Below are positions 18,157-27,662 of a stretch of DNA of 64,000 nt, piece after piece. The stretch lies in assembly GCA_017302105.1 (NCBI GenBank), contig JAFLCS010000003.1:248001-312000 (forward strand), written 5' to 3'. How positions within the stretch are numbered: the first letter of the stretch is position 1; each line of letters begins with the position of its first letter. Origin of the DNA: Caulobacterales bacterium (GTDB taxonomy: Bacteria; Pseudomonadota; Alphaproteobacteria; Caulobacterales; Caulobacteraceae). Below the pieces are notes generated by a model. That model had not been told where the DNA came from and ran no database searches. It worked only from the letters and a program-made list of their open reading frames with translations. Both the position numbers and the translations under genes were made by a program.

Positions 18157-19178
18157 GCCGACTGGAGCGTTCCGCAGGCGAAGGCGGTCTCGCCGGCAGC
18201 AGTCAGGTCCGAGATAATGGATTCAGAATGGCTTTCACCAGCATATAGAACGAAGCCAATACCGCAGTTGAAGGTGCGGCGCAGCTCGTGATCGGAGACG
18301 CCGCCCTGTTCGCCCAGCCATTGGAATAGCGGGGGCAGGGTCCAGGCGTTCCAGTCAAAGACCGGGACCAGGCCGTCCGCGACGCCGCGCTGGGGATTCT
18401 CGATCAGACCGCCACCTGTGATGTGGGCACCGCCGGTGACGCGGCCCGACTTCATGATCGGCAGGATGGCCTTGATGTAGATCCGGGTCGGTTCCATCAG
18501 GGCTGCGGCCAGGGATCGATCCGGCGCAAAGGGAGCTTCGGTTTCCCAGCTGAGACCCGAGCGTTCGACGATCTTGCGGATCAGGGAATAGCCGTTGGAA
18601 TGGGGTCCCGACGAACCGACAGCAATGATGACATCACCGGGCCTTTGTTCGGTTAGGCGCGGCAGGACCTGGCCGCGTTCGACCGCGCCGACCGAAAATC
18701 CCGCAAGATCGTATTCGCCGGGAGCATACATTCCCGGCATTTCCGCCGTCTCACCGCCGACGAGGGCGCAGCCGGCCAGCTTGCAGCCTTCGGCAATGCC
18801 CGCAACGACTCGGCGCGCGACATCGACGTTGAGCTTGCCGGTGGCGAAATAGTCCAGGAACATCAGAGGTTCGGCCCCCTGGGCCAACAGGTCGTTGACG
18901 CACATCGCCACCAGATCGATGCCGACGTGATCGTGGCGTCCCGTCTCGATGGCGATCTTCAGCTTGGTGCCGACGCCGTCGGTGGTTGTGACCAGCAGCG
19001 GATCTGTAAATCCGGCCGCCTTGGGATCGAACAGCGCCCCGAAACCGCCGAGCGATGGGTCGGCCCCCGGACGCCGGGTGGCCCGCGCCAGGGGTTTGAT
19101 GGCCTCGACGAGCGCATCGCCGGCATCGATGTCGACACCGGCGTCGGCATAGGTGAGACCGTTGGGCCGATCAGACAT
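18153..19178 (-). CDS. purM: Phosphoribosylformylglycinamidine cyclo-ligase
   Basis: Closes the imidazole ring (FGAM to AIR), step five of purine synthesis. 341 residues from [20 protein letters not shown], with [12 protein letters not shown], the [19 protein letters not shown] block and [15 protein letters not shown]. The minus frame stays open far upstream across rnd, but the ATG at 19178 matches the family start and has an AAAGGAG upstream. Pairs with purN downstream. Confidence 0.97.
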   Translation of the reverse strand: MSDRPNGLTYADAGVDIDAGDALVEAIKPLARATRRPGADPSLGGFGALFDPKAAGFTDPLLVTTTDGVGTKLKIAIETGRHDHVGIDLVAMCVNDLLAQGAEPLMFLDYFATGKLNVDVARRVVAGIAEGCKLAGCALVGGETAEMPGMYAPGEYDLAGFSVGAVERGQVLPRLTEQRPGDVIIAVGSSGPHSNGYSLIRKIVERSGLSWETEAPFAPDRSLAAALMEPTRIYIKAILPIMKSGRVTGGAHITGGGLIENPQRGVADGLVPVFDWNAWTLPPLFQWLGEQGGVSDHELRRTFNCGIGFVLYAGESHSESIISDLTAAGETAFACGTLQSA

Positions 19179-19224
19179 GGGGCCGTCGCGCTCCTTTGAA
19201 GTTAATTCTGTTGCCCGCGTGCTC

Positions 19225-19255
19225 TTGCCAGAGACGGGCGCGGCGGGGCTATAGC
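19225..19255 (+). promoter_or_regulatory. Candidate promoter giving a near-leaderless rnd transcript
   Basis: A TTGCCA (19225-19230) and TATAGC (19250-19255) with a long 19-base spacer. The rnd ATG is only eight bases after the -10, and no ribosome site precedes it. If the -10 is correct the mRNA starts at or one base before the ATG. Leaderless mRNAs are common in Caulobacter. Confidence 0.45.
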
Positions 19256-19262
19256 TGATTTC

Positions 19263-20411
19263 ATGGATTCGATCACTGACAACGCCGCCCTGGTGGCGTT
19301 CTGCAATGCCGTCAAAGGCGCGCCCTTCATCGCCGTGGACACCGAGTTCATGCGCGAAGCCACCTATTGGCCCAAGCTGTGCCTGATTCAGGCGGCGACG
19401 CCCGAGCACGAGGCGGTCATCGATCCACTGGCCGAGGGGCTGGATCTGACGCCGTTTCTTGAGCTGTTGCGTGACCCGGCGACGGCGAAGGTCTTCCATG
19501 CTGCGCGTCAGGACGTGGAGATCTTCAACAAGCTGGGTGCGATGCCGGTCCCGCTGTTCGATACCCAGGCGGCGGCCATGGCCGCCGGCTTTGGCGATCA
19601 GGTGAGCTATGATTCGCTGGTCCGTCAGATGCTGAAGAAGCAGGTCGACAAGGGTAGCCGCTTTACCGACTGGGCGCGACGGCCCCTGACACAGGCCCAG
19701 TTTGAATACGCGCTGGCGGATGTGACGCATCTGGCGCGCCTGTATCCCAAGCTGCGCGACCGACTGGAGAAGGACGGACGGCTGGAATGGGTCAGTCAGG
19801 AGATGTCGGCCCTCACCGATCCGGCGCTTTATGATGTAGCGCCTGAGAATGCTTGGAGGCGGCTCAAGCCCAAGCGGTTCACGCCTAAATATCTGGCCGC
19901 CTTCAAGGCGACGGCGGAATGGCGCGAGCGTGCGGCCCAGGATCGCGACCAGCCTCGTGGACGAATTCTGAAGGATGAGGCGATCGACGAGATCGCGACC
20001 CAGACGCCGCTTGACCCCGATGCGTTCAACCGGCTGAGATCGGTTCCCAAGGGCTTTGGAGCATCCCGCCTGGGCAGTGATCTGATCGCGGCGCTGGCGA
20101 CGGTCCTGAAAGATCCGGAGGCGTTCGCACCGGAGGTCGAGCGCCCGGCCCATCAGCCGCCCGCCCCTGCCTCGGTGGTCGAACTGTTGAAGGTCCTGCT
20201 CAAGGCCAAGTGCGAAAACAAGGGCGTCGCACCCAAGCTCATCGCAAACGTGTCGGACTTGGAGAAGATTGCCATCTCGGACACAGCGGAGGTGCCGGCG
20301 CTGTCGGGTTGGCGGCGGGATCTGTTCGGTGAGGACGCGCTGAAGCTCAAGCGTGGCGAGATCGCCCTGGTCCTGTCGGGACAAAGGGTTGAAGTGGTCG
20401 AGATCGAGTGA
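19263..20411 (+). CDS. rnd: Ribonuclease D
   Basis: 3'-to-5' exoribonuclease for tRNA and stable-RNA maturation. 382 residues. The DEDD exonuclease acidic residues are visible in [26 protein letters not shown] and the [16 protein letters not shown] block; an HRDC domain follows from about residue 200. The start has no ribosome site and lies just after a predicted -10. Divergent from purM. Confidence 0.95.
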   Translation: MDSITDNAALVAFCNAVKGAPFIAVDTEFMREATYWPKLCLIQAATPEHEAVIDPLAEGLDLTPFLELLRDPATAKVFHAARQDVEIFNKLGAMPVPLFDTQAAAMAAGFGDQVSYDSLVRQMLKKQVDKGSRFTDWARRPLTQAQFEYALADVTHLARLYPKLRDRLEKDGRLEWVSQEMSALTDPALYDVAPENAWRRLKPKRFTPKYLAAFKATAEWRERAAQDRDQPRGRILKDEAIDEIATQTPLDPDAFNRLRSVPKGFGASRLGSDLIAALATVLKDPEAFAPEVERPAHQPPAPASVVELLKVLLKAKCENKGVAPKLIANVSDLEKIAISDTAEVPALSGWRRDLFGEDALKLKRGEIALVLSGQRVEVVEIE

Positions 20412-20481
20412 CAGCTGCGTGACTCCCTGGATCGGCGCGGTTAGGGTCCGCGCCGGTTACAGATTTGAGGAGGCTGTCTGC

Positions 20482-22152
20482 ATGATCCGATCCGCCCTGG
20501 CCTGTACGGCCGTATTGATGCTCGCCGCCTGCGGCGCGAGCGCCGGGCCCGAGCCGATGGAGCCGAGCGGCCCGTCGCCGACCGATCCGGCGAGCCTGTC
20601 CGAACATATTCGCGTTCTGTCGTCCGACGCTTTCGGCGGTCGCGGTATCGGAACTGAAGGTGAGCGGATGACGGTCGATTATGTGTCGAGCCAGTTCGCC
20701 GCGGCCGGCTTTGAGCCGGGCGGTCCGAACGGCAGCTGGACCCAGCCGGTGACGCTGCGCCGGTTCAATATGTCGGAGGCCGAGGGTTCGATTTCGGTTG
20801 GCGGGCGTATGATCCGCCTGGACCAGGGCGAAGAGATCGTGATGTCGACGCGTCTGCCGGACGCGGACGGGCAGGTGTCGCTGAACGGCGTGCCACTGGT
20901 CTTCGTCGGCTACGGCACCAATGCGCCCGAGCGAAACTGGAATGATTTCGACGGCGTGGATGTGCGCGGCAAGATCATTGTGGTGCTGATCAATGACGCC
21001 GACTTTGAAGAGCCGGGCCTGAACACTTTCAACGGCCGGGCCATGACCTATTACGGGCGCTGGACCTACAAGTACGAAGAGGCGGCGCGTCAGGGCGCGG
21101 CCGGCGTGCTGATCGTGCATGAGGACGCCCCGGCTTCCTATGGCTGGAACACGGTGCGCAACTCATGGACCGGCCCACAGTTCGACATCGAGCGGGCCGA
21201 CCCGGCGTCGGAGCGGACCCCCCTGGAAGCCTGGATCACGCGCGACACGGCGGTGGAGCTGTTCGCCCAGGCGGGCTTGGATTTCGAGGCGCTGAAGGCC
21301 CAGGCCCGTACGCCGGAGTTCCAGGCGGTGGAGATCCCCGGCGCGACCTTTGACGGCTCCTATTCGCTGGAGAGCGACACGATCCAGACGGCCAATATCG
21401 TCGGTCGCCTGCCGGGCACGACCCATGCCAACGAGACCATCCTGTACACGGCGCACTGGGACCACATCGGCATCGGCGAGGCCGACGCCAACGGCGACGC
21501 CATCTTCAACGGCGCGGTGGACAATGCCACCGGCACCACCGCTCTGATCGAGTTGGCCCGGCTGTACGGCTCGGGCCCGCGTCCGGAGCGCTCGATCGTG
21601 CTGATCGGGTTCACGGCAGAGGAAAGCGGCCTGCTGGGTTCGGAGTATTATGCGGCCAATCCGATCTATGACCCGGCGCTGACGGTGGCCGGTTTCAACA
21701 TGGACGGGATGAATGTGCTGGGCCGGATGACCGACGTGTCGGTGACCGGGTCGGGCTATTCGTCTCTGGAAGGCGATCTGGAGCGGTTTGCGGCCCTTCA
21801 AGGCCGGACCATTTCGGCCGATAGCGAGCCGCAGGCGGGCTATTACTTCCGCTCGGACCACTTCCCGCTGGCCAAGCGCGGCATTCCGATGCTGTACGCG
21901 GACGGCGGCACGGCGCTACGGATTGGCGGCACGGCGGCGGTCGAGGCGGCCAGCGCCGACTACCGCGCCAATCGCTATCACCAGGCCGATGACGAGTGGT
22001 CGGCGGACTGGAACCTGGAGGGCATGGCCGAGGATATCGCGCTGCTTTACGGCATGGGTCTGGAGCTGGCCAACAATCGTAGCTGGCCGACCTGGAACGA
22101 GGGCACCGAGTTCCGCCCGGTGCGCGACCGGACCTCGGCACGGCGGCAATAG
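20482..22152 (+). CDS. Exported M28 family metallopeptidase, copy 1
   Basis: 556 residues with a lipoprotein signal (LACTAVLMLAACGAS). A PA-like insert (residues about 130-260, HEDAPASYGWNTVRN) precedes the M28 zinc aminopeptidase core: YTAHWDHIG, GAVDNATGTTALIELARL, FTAEESGLLGSEYY and later RSDHFPLAKRG. All expected zinc ligands and the catalytic glutamate are present. Probably degrades peptides at the cell envelope. A GAGGAGG ribosome site fixes the start at 20482 over the longer frame. Followed by a strong hairpin and a paralogue. Confidence 0.92.
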   Translation: MIRSALACTAVLMLAACGASAGPEPMEPSGPSPTDPASLSEHIRVLSSDAFGGRGIGTEGERMTVDYVSSQFAAAGFEPGGPNGSWTQPVTLRRFNMSEAEGSISVGGRMIRLDQGEEIVMSTRLPDADGQVSLNGVPLVFVGYGTNAPERNWNDFDGVDVRGKIIVVLINDADFEEPGLNTFNGRAMTYYGRWTYKYEEAARQGAAGVLIVHEDAPASYGWNTVRNSWTGPQFDIERADPASERTPLEAWITRDTAVELFAQAGLDFEALKAQARTPEFQAVEIPGATFDGSYSLESDTIQTANIVGRLPGTTHANETILYTAHWDHIGIGEADANGDAIFNGAVDNATGTTALIELARLYGSGPRPERSIVLIGFTAEESGLLGSEYYAANPIYDPALTVAGFNMDGMNVLGRMTDVSVTGSGYSSLEGDLERFAALQGRTISADSEPQAGYYFRSDHFPLAKRGIPMLYADGGTALRIGGTAAVEAASADYRANRYHQADDEWSADWNLEGMAEDIALLYGMGLELANNRSWPTWNEGTEFRPVRDRTSARRQ

Positions 22153-22177
22153 GCCCGTCTGACGCAATCGTGGCTGG

Positions 22178-22210
22178 TCAGGCCTCGCTGCTCGTAGCAG
22201 CGAGGCCTGA
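22178..22210 (+). terminator. Perfect 15-bp hairpin between the M28 genes
   Basis: Arms 22178-22192 and 22196-22210 pair perfectly around a three-base loop, 26 bases after the first M28 stop and 21 bases before the second ATG. Only a short mixed A/T tract follows, so it may be an attenuating or mRNA-stabilising element and not a strict intrinsic terminator. Confidence 0.65.
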
Positions 22211-22230
22211 ACCATTTCTAGGGATGAACG

Positions 22231-23892
22231 ATGAAAGCCTGGCGCCTCTCTTGGATCGCAGTTGCCGCTTTGACCCTGGCAGCCTGCGCGACACCGTCTG
22301 TCCCGGCTGGGCCCATGTCGACGTCCAACGACGCCGGCGCGGTGGATGCTGCGCGTTTGTCAGACCACGTCCGCATCCTCAGTGGCGACGCATTTCAGGG
22401 CCGGGAACCTGCGACCGATGGAGAGCGACTGACCCTGGAATATCTCCAAGCCCAGTATCAGGCGATGGGCCTGGAGCCCGGTGGCCCGGATGGTCAATGG
22501 CGCCAGCCGGTTGTCCTGACGCGCTTCACGCCGGTTGCCGGGGCGACTGTCAGGGCGGCCATGGACAATGGTGTCACCGTCAACCTCACGGGCGCGGCCC
22601 AGGCGGCCGTTGTGCGCGCAGCCTACGGTGACGGTCGGGCCCGCTTCGACAACGCGCCGGTGGTCTTTGCCGGCTATGGTATTTCGGCCCCTGACCGGGG
22701 CTGGGATGACTATGCAGGCGTCGATGTGGCGGGGGCCGTGGTCATTGTCCTGAACGGTGAACCCGATGATGAGCGGTTCAATGGCGATTACCCCAGCCTT
22801 TATGGGCTCGACGCCTACAAGACCGAAGAGGCTCAACGGCGCGGTGCCCTGGCGGTGCTTACGTTGTTGCCGATCCAGGCAGGATCGTCCGACTGGGCCG
22901 ACCTCCTGGGTTATGTGGCCCGCCCCAGTGTCACGGTCGTGGGCGTGGAGAACATCGAGGCGGCGGGCTATATCGCCATGGATCCGGTGATGGGCTGGAT
23001 TCGATCCAATGATGGCGATCCGGCCCAATGGTTTGTGGCGGCCGCAGGTGGGTCTTTCCGCGCGCGCCGGCTCGAGGGGGTGACGCTCTCACTGGATGCG
23101 ACCGAAGCGATCGAGACGGTCAACACCTTTAATCTGTTGGCCCGAATGCCCGGTACCGAACGGCCGGATGAGACGATCATCGTATCGGCTCACTGGGATC
23201 ACGTCGGGATGGCCGAGGCCCCCGATGCCGACGGTGACTCCATTTACAACGGAGCCTGGGACAATGCGTCCGGCACGGCGGGCGTTCTGGAGTTGGCGCG
23301 GGTCCTGCACGCGGAGGGGCCACGTGCCCGCTCGATCATCTTTGCGCATATGGCCGCCGAGGAAATGGGCCTGCTGGGTAGTTACTACTATGTTGAGCAT
23401 CCTGTCTGGCCACTGGAGACGACCGTGGCCGACATCAATATCGATATGCTGCCTCTGTCGCCGCCGACGCGTGACATCGCCATCTTCGGCTACGGTCAGA
23501 CGACCCTGGAAGACGATCTGGCGCGCCTGGCCGAGCCGGCGGGTCGGGTCGTGACCGACGACGGCAGGCCGGACGAGGGGTTCTATTACCGCTCTGACCA
23601 TTTCCCGTTCGCCTTGGCGGGGGTCCCAGCGTTGATGCCGTGGCACGGCGTCGACTGGGATGAGGGCGGACGCGAGGTCGGAGAGCCTGCCTACAGGAGC
23701 CAGTGGTCAGCCTTCTATCACCGGCGGGCCGATGAATGGTCGCCTGAGCTGGACTGGCGCTCCGCGGTCGAGAATCTGACCTTGCTCGACGCGCTCATCG
23801 GTGAACTGGCCGACGGGAGACAATGGCCGGGCTGGAAGCCGGGTTCTGAGTTCGCTGCCACGCGAGCGGCATCGGACGCGGCACGCCCGTGA
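22231..23892 (+). CDS. Exported M28 family metallopeptidase, copy 2
   Basis: 553 residues with a lipoprotein signal (AVAALTLAACATP). It has the same layout as the preceding gene: opening SDHVRILSGDAFQGREPATDGERLT, PA-like insert, then SAHWDHVGMAE, GAWDNASGTAGVLELARV, MAAEEMGLLGSYYY and RSDHFPFALAG. It is a diverged tandem paralogue, so substrate ranges may differ. Its stop overlaps the GTG of the RidA-like gene (GTGA). Confidence 0.92.
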   Translation: MKAWRLSWIAVAALTLAACATPSVPAGPMSTSNDAGAVDAARLSDHVRILSGDAFQGREPATDGERLTLEYLQAQYQAMGLEPGGPDGQWRQPVVLTRFTPVAGATVRAAMDNGVTVNLTGAAQAAVVRAAYGDGRARFDNAPVVFAGYGISAPDRGWDDYAGVDVAGAVVIVLNGEPDDERFNGDYPSLYGLDAYKTEEAQRRGALAVLTLLPIQAGSSDWADLLGYVARPSVTVVGVENIEAAGYIAMDPVMGWIRSNDGDPAQWFVAAAGGSFRARRLEGVTLSLDATEAIETVNTFNLLARMPGTERPDETIIVSAHWDHVGMAEAPDADGDSIYNGAWDNASGTAGVLELARVLHAEGPRARSIIFAHMAAEEMGLLGSYYYVEHPVWPLETTVADINIDMLPLSPPTRDIAIFGYGQTTLEDDLARLAEPAGRVVTDDGRPDEGFYYRSDHFPFALAGVPALMPWHGVDWDEGGREVGEPAYRSQWSAFYHRRADEWSPELDWRSAVENLTLLDALIGELADGRQWPGWKPGSEFAATRAASDAARP

Positions 23893-24272
23893 AAGCGCGT
23901 GCCCTGTCCGCAGATGGTTCCCCGCCTGTCAAAGGCAGCTATCCGCAGGCCGTCGAGGTTACCGGAGCTGAGCGGTGGCTATTCCTTTCTGGCCAGGTTC
24001 CGCTCGCACCCGACGGGACACTCGCGCTCGATTTCGGAGATCAATGTCGCCAAGTGTGGGCGAACCTTGAAGCCCAGCTGGCGGCAGCTGACATGACACT
24101 CGACAATTTGGTGAAGGTCACGACCTATCTATCGGACAGGCGGTTCTCTCTCGAGAATCGTAGGGTTCGTCTGGAGGTTCTGGCCGCGCGGCAGCCCGCC
24201 TTAACGGTCATTGTTGCTGATCTTTTCGAGCGCGAATGGCTGGTTGAGATCGAAGCGGTCGCGGCGGCATGA
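23889..24272 (+). CDS. RidA/YjgF family protein
   Basis: 127 residues, GTG start coupled to the upstream peptidase. Family features: YPQAVEVTGAERWLFLSGQVPLAPDGTL, NLEAQLAAADMTLDNLVKVTTYLSDR and a terminal EIEAVAAA. RidA enzymes hydrolyse reactive enamine/imine intermediates released by PLP enzymes. The key arginine common in the RidA subfamily, usually about twenty residues from the end within an R-A/P-V-A/V segment, is not obvious, so this is probably another Rid subgroup. Confidence 0.85.
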   Translation: MKARALSADGSPPVKGSYPQAVEVTGAERWLFLSGQVPLAPDGTLALDFGDQCRQVWANLEAQLAAADMTLDNLVKVTTYLSDRRFSLENRRVRLEVLAARQPALTVIVADLFEREWLVEIEAVAAA

Positions 24273-24647
24273 CGCCGGTTTTGACCGGGGTGTCCCCGAG
24301 GGACTGACCCTCCTGGGCCGGGCCCACAGTTCTTCGGCTCCCGCTGGCTCAGTCTGTGCATGGCACCCGACCGAGGTGCGGATTTCCGAATGGCACTGAC
24401 ACAGTGCGCGCCGAAAGGCGGATCGCCAGCCGCTCCAGTCCTGTCCCTTGAATGCAGCTCCGGCGGGACTGTCGATCCGATCGGGGTGGCAATGGGTCCA
24501 GGTTTGGGCCATCGTACGGCGGCCGGTTTGGGACTGGGCCTGTCATCCGATGGCGGCGCGGTCATCTTCCTCTGGCCCGTCGGACACGTGCTGGCTACCG
24601 AACCGGATGAGCGCGACCACCAGGTCGAACAGGGAAGGGAGTTTGCC
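24273..24647. other. Gap without a supported gene
   Basis: 375 bases between the RidA-like gene and the lipoprotein. A plus-strand frame is open from 24360 and runs into the lipoprotein in frame, but it has no recognisable family, no signal of its own and no ribosome site at 24360. No hairpin, tRNA or repeat was seen. It could be a decayed gene. Confidence 0.5.
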
Positions 24648-25073
24648 ATGAAAGTGACCTTGCCGCTCGTCGTTGCGGCGTTCCTGGCGGCGTGTCAGCC
24701 GGCCGCAGATCAGGCGGCCGATGCAGATGCGGACCGGGCTGAGGAATCGGTGTCTCCGAGTGGGCAGGCCCCGGCCGCAGAGCCGCCGCCGGCCTATGTC
24801 GGATCGTGGGTCGCTGACCTGGCTTGGTGCCAGAATACGGTGGGGCCAGAGCGACCCATCGTGGTCACGGCGACCGAGTTCCAGGGGTATGAGAACACCT
24901 GCCAGATAACCCAGGTTTCGCCGACCGATAGCGGCTGGGACGCGACCTTTGTTTGCCAGGCTGAAGGGACAACTTCGAACCATCCGGTGGGCATTCAGGC
25001 GAATGCGGATCGCCTGGAGGTCAGCTGGCGCCAGGAAGGCTATTCCGTCGCCTGGCGGCGCTGCCCGGCCTAG
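24648..25073 (+). CDS. Putative lipoprotein, unknown function
   Basis: 141 residues with a lipoprotein signal (LPLVVAAFLAACQPA), an acidic linker rich in Ala/Asp and a compact C-terminal domain. That domain (SWVADLAWCQNTVGPERPIVVTA; four cysteines) resembles small lipocalin-like or PAAR-unrelated beta proteins of Caulobacterales without a named family. The start is supported by GGGAGTT upstream and the signal peptide. Convergent with the lytic transglycosylase at 25092. Confidence 0.78.
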   Translation: MKVTLPLVVAAFLAACQPAADQAADADADRAEESVSPSGQAPAAEPPPAYVGSWVADLAWCQNTVGPERPIVVTATEFQGYENTCQITQVSPTDSGWDATFVCQAEGTTSNHPVGIQANADRLEVSWRQEGYSVAWRRCPA

Positions 25074-25091
25074 GTTGCGTCATCATGCGAA

Positions 25092-26726
25092 CTAGGGTCC
25101 GGTCGGCACCGTAGTTTCGGGTGCGGCGGCTTGCTCGGAAGCGACCCCGTCGACAGTGACCGGCGTCTCAGACGGCGGCGGTGGCGGATCTCGGTCAAGA
25201 GCCAGATGAATCAAGGGCAGGCCCTGGACGACGGAATCGAGAGTGTTCAGACGCCCTCCCAGCAGCCGCTGATAGATCCAGTAGGCGGCGACGACCTCCT
25301 CAACATACTGCCTGGATTGCGACACGGGGATGTTCTCGATGATGAGGAGGGAATCCGCGTCGGCCCCAAGGGCGCGTCGCGCCTCAATAACCGGTCGTGG
25401 CCCGCCGTTATAGGCCACAATCGCACGCAACAGATCGCCCTGAATGGCGTCCATTGCCATCACGTTTTCGACGTACATCTGGCCCAGGCGCATATTGAGA
25501 GCTGGATCGAACAGCAGGGTCGGCTCGCGCCTCAAGGTCGCGTTTCCAGCCAGTTCGGCCGCAGTAGCTGGCATGACCTGCATCAACCCATAAGCTCCGG
25601 CCCCCGAGCGGGCCTGGGGGTTGAAGCGGCTTTCCTTGCGGGCGATGGCATAGACGAGCCCGCGCGGCAGGGAGAATCCACCCTGGGGCTGTAGGTCGGG
25701 CAGGGGATAGTCTGCCGCATCGATCTGGCTGGTCCGTTCGAGGCCGAGACGATAGGCGAGACTTTCGCCCAGAATGGCCCACTGCAGGCGCTCATTCTGG
25801 GTCGGCGCATTGAACATTGCCAGCCGGAATTCTTCTATTGCATCCTCGGACCGGCCGATCTGGGCCAGGGCGGCGACACGCCGCGCTGTGGCATTGGTTC
25901 TGACAAACTCTGCTGCGGCAGCTTCATCGATGTCCGGGGCGGAATAGACCACCGTATTGACCGCTGGAGTCATCCATGGAGCGTTCAGAATGAGTGGTTC
26001 CGACCCGAGCTGGCGCATGGCGATCTGGCCGTAAAAGGTCGTGGGCCAGCGTGCGGCCAGGCGGAGATAGTCAGTCGCCTGCTGGGGGCGTCGATCATGG
26101 ATCAGCGAACGGGCCGCCCAATAGCCCGCGCCTGCCCGGATCCAGCCGCTTTCGGAGGGGTCGATGGCGACCCGTTCAAAAGCCTGAAATGCGTCTGCGA
26201 ACCGTCCGAGACGATAGGCCGCCATGCCGGCCACCCAATAGTCGCCCTGGATCTGACCGACTTCCCAGGCACGTTGAACAAAGCCGTCGTTCAACTGGTG
26301 CCGTGCTTCGCGCTCGCGGAACTCGCCCATGCCGACCGAGGCCTGGTAGGCGCGCCGGGCCGCTATCGTGGCTGGTAGCCTCGGCTCGACCTCGCCGGGC
26401 GGAATTCGTCGCATGGCCAGGATGTAGGCGCGTTCTGCGTCTGCGAGGTTGCTGTATTCGGTGAGCCAGGCCGACAGCTCGACATAGCTGGCCACATAGT
26501 CGCGATGAAACAGGATCTCGAATTGAAGTTGACCGAACAGGCTGCGATCCGAAACGTGCCCGGCACGGTCGAGCGCCGCAGCGAAATCGCCCCGACGGAC
26601 ATCGCTAAAGGCCGACCGATAGGCGGCTTCGTCCGATTCACTCAGGGGGCGCGGCTCCGCCACCGCAGGCGCGGATGTCAGGAACAGAGCCATGAGGGCA
26701 GCCAGAAAGCTGCACAGACTACGCAT
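25092..26726 (-). CDS. slt: Soluble lytic murein transglycosylase (SLT family)
   Basis: Periplasmic enzyme cleaving peptidoglycan to 1,6-anhydro products. 544 residues: signal peptide (FLAALMALFLTSAPAVAE), an alpha-helical superhelix of TPR/SLT-like repeats through about residue 340, then the SLT catalytic domain. The catalytic glutamate is in AIARKESRFNPQA, followed by GAYGLMQVMPATA and AYNGGPRPV. It starts 24 bases after the uracil-DNA glycosylase gene and is probably co-transcribed with it. Confidence 0.92.
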   Translation of the reverse strand: MRSLCSFLAALMALFLTSAPAVAEPRPLSESDEAAYRSAFSDVRRGDFAAALDRAGHVSDRSLFGQLQFEILFHRDYVASYVELSAWLTEYSNLADAERAYILAMRRIPPGEVEPRLPATIAARRAYQASVGMGEFREREARHQLNDGFVQRAWEVGQIQGDYWVAGMAAYRLGRFADAFQAFERVAIDPSESGWIRAGAGYWAARSLIHDRRPQQATDYLRLAARWPTTFYGQIAMRQLGSEPLILNAPWMTPAVNTVVYSAPDIDEAAAAEFVRTNATARRVAALAQIGRSEDAIEEFRLAMFNAPTQNERLQWAILGESLAYRLGLERTSQIDAADYPLPDLQPQGGFSLPRGLVYAIARKESRFNPQARSGAGAYGLMQVMPATAAELAGNATLRREPTLLFDPALNMRLGQMYVENVMAMDAIQGDLLRAIVAYNGGPRPVIEARRALGADADSLLIIENIPVSQSRQYVEEVVAAYWIYQRLLGGRLNTLDSVVQGLPLIHLALDRDPPPPPSETPVTVDGVASEQAAAPETTVPTGP

Positions 26727-26750
26727 TCACAATGACTCCACCCCTGAGAC

Positions 26751-27572
26751 TCAGGACTCTAGCGATGCCGGTTCAGGTGCGGCAAGGCGCTCGGCCAGCG
26801 ACAAAAGGTCCTGCCACGCTTTGGCTTTTTCACGTGGCTGCCGCAACAGATAGGCCGGATGAAGGATCGCGAGCGCGGGATATGTCTGCCCCCCCTCGGC
26901 GGGTCGCCAGTCGCGCCAGGTGCCTCTCAGCTTGAGGATGCCTTCGTCGGCCTTGAGCATGAATTTGGCCGAGGCTCCGCCGACCAGGACCAGAAGGCGG
27001 GGTTGGACCAGTGCGATTGCGCGCTCGACAAAAGGGGCGCAGACCATCTGCTCTTCCAGGGTCGGTGTGCGGTTGCCTGGCGGGCGCCAGAACACCGTGT
27101 TGGTGATGAAGACCTCGTCCTTCAGGCTGATCGAAGCCAACATCCGGTCGAGCAATTGTCCGGCCTTGCCGACGAAAGGCTCGCCGCGCAGATCCTCATC
27201 CGCCCCAGGGCCCTCTCCGATCAGCATGACCTCGGCATCGGGTCTGCCGCGCGAAAACACCGCCTGACGAGCCCCCGTCCGCTTCAAGGGGCATCCGTCA
27301 AAAGATGAGATGGCGGCAGCGAGGGCATCGAGCGTCTGGGCCTCTGCCGCGCGGGCAGCGGCATCGGCAATGACAGCGGCAAGGTCGGGCGTCGAAGACA
27401 CCACCGACGCGGTGGCTCCGCCGACGACGGCAGGTGTCCGACGCAGGGGCTGCGGGATATGGATCCGATCAACGGGGGCGTCCTCGACGCACACCTCCAG
27501 GCCGGCGTCCCGCCAGAAGGCGAGGGCGCTTTCCAGGCCCCGGTCAGGTGTCGCAGACTCGTTCGACGTCAT
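26751..27572 (-). CDS. Family 4 type uracil-DNA glycosylase
   Basis: Removes uracil from DNA in base excision repair. 273 residues with a variable N-terminal extension of about 100 residues. Core motifs: [29 protein letters not shown] (positions about 139-167), RPPGNRTPT and [13 protein letters not shown]. In classical family 4 enzymes four cysteines hold a 4Fe-4S cluster; here only DGCPL and MVCAPF keep a cysteine, and the residue before RPPGNR is tryptophan. Start ATG at 27572, divergent from the ETF-QO gene. Confidence 0.88.
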   Translation of the reverse strand: MTSNESATPDRGLESALAFWRDAGLEVCVEDAPVDRIHIPQPLRRTPAVVGGATASVVSSTPDLAAVIADAAARAAEAQTLDALAAAISSFDGCPLKRTGARQAVFSRGRPDAEVMLIGEGPGADEDLRGEPFVGKAGQLLDRMLASISLKDEVFITNTVFWRPPGNRTPTLEEQMVCAPFVERAIALVQPRLLVLVGGASAKFMLKADEGILKLRGTWRDWRPAEGGQTYPALAILHPAYLLRQPREKAKAWQDLLSLAERLAAPEPASLES

Positions 27573-27662
27573 CGCGCGACAGGGATAGTCCTTGACCGCC
27601 CCGGCGTCACCTTCCGATAACCGCTCGACACGATTTCAAACGCGCAACGGGATTCGACGGAC

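Noticed and set aside
19179-20384. Long minus-strand open frame continuing upstream of purM
   Set aside because: It is antisense to rnd, lacks family resemblance, and arises from GC-rich codon structure; purM's own start at 19178 is family-typical.
24125-24649. 174-codon minus-strand frame over the 24.3-24.6 kb gap
   Set aside because: Low-complexity, Arg/Pro/Ser-rich composition, overlaps the RidA-like gene, no ribosome site.
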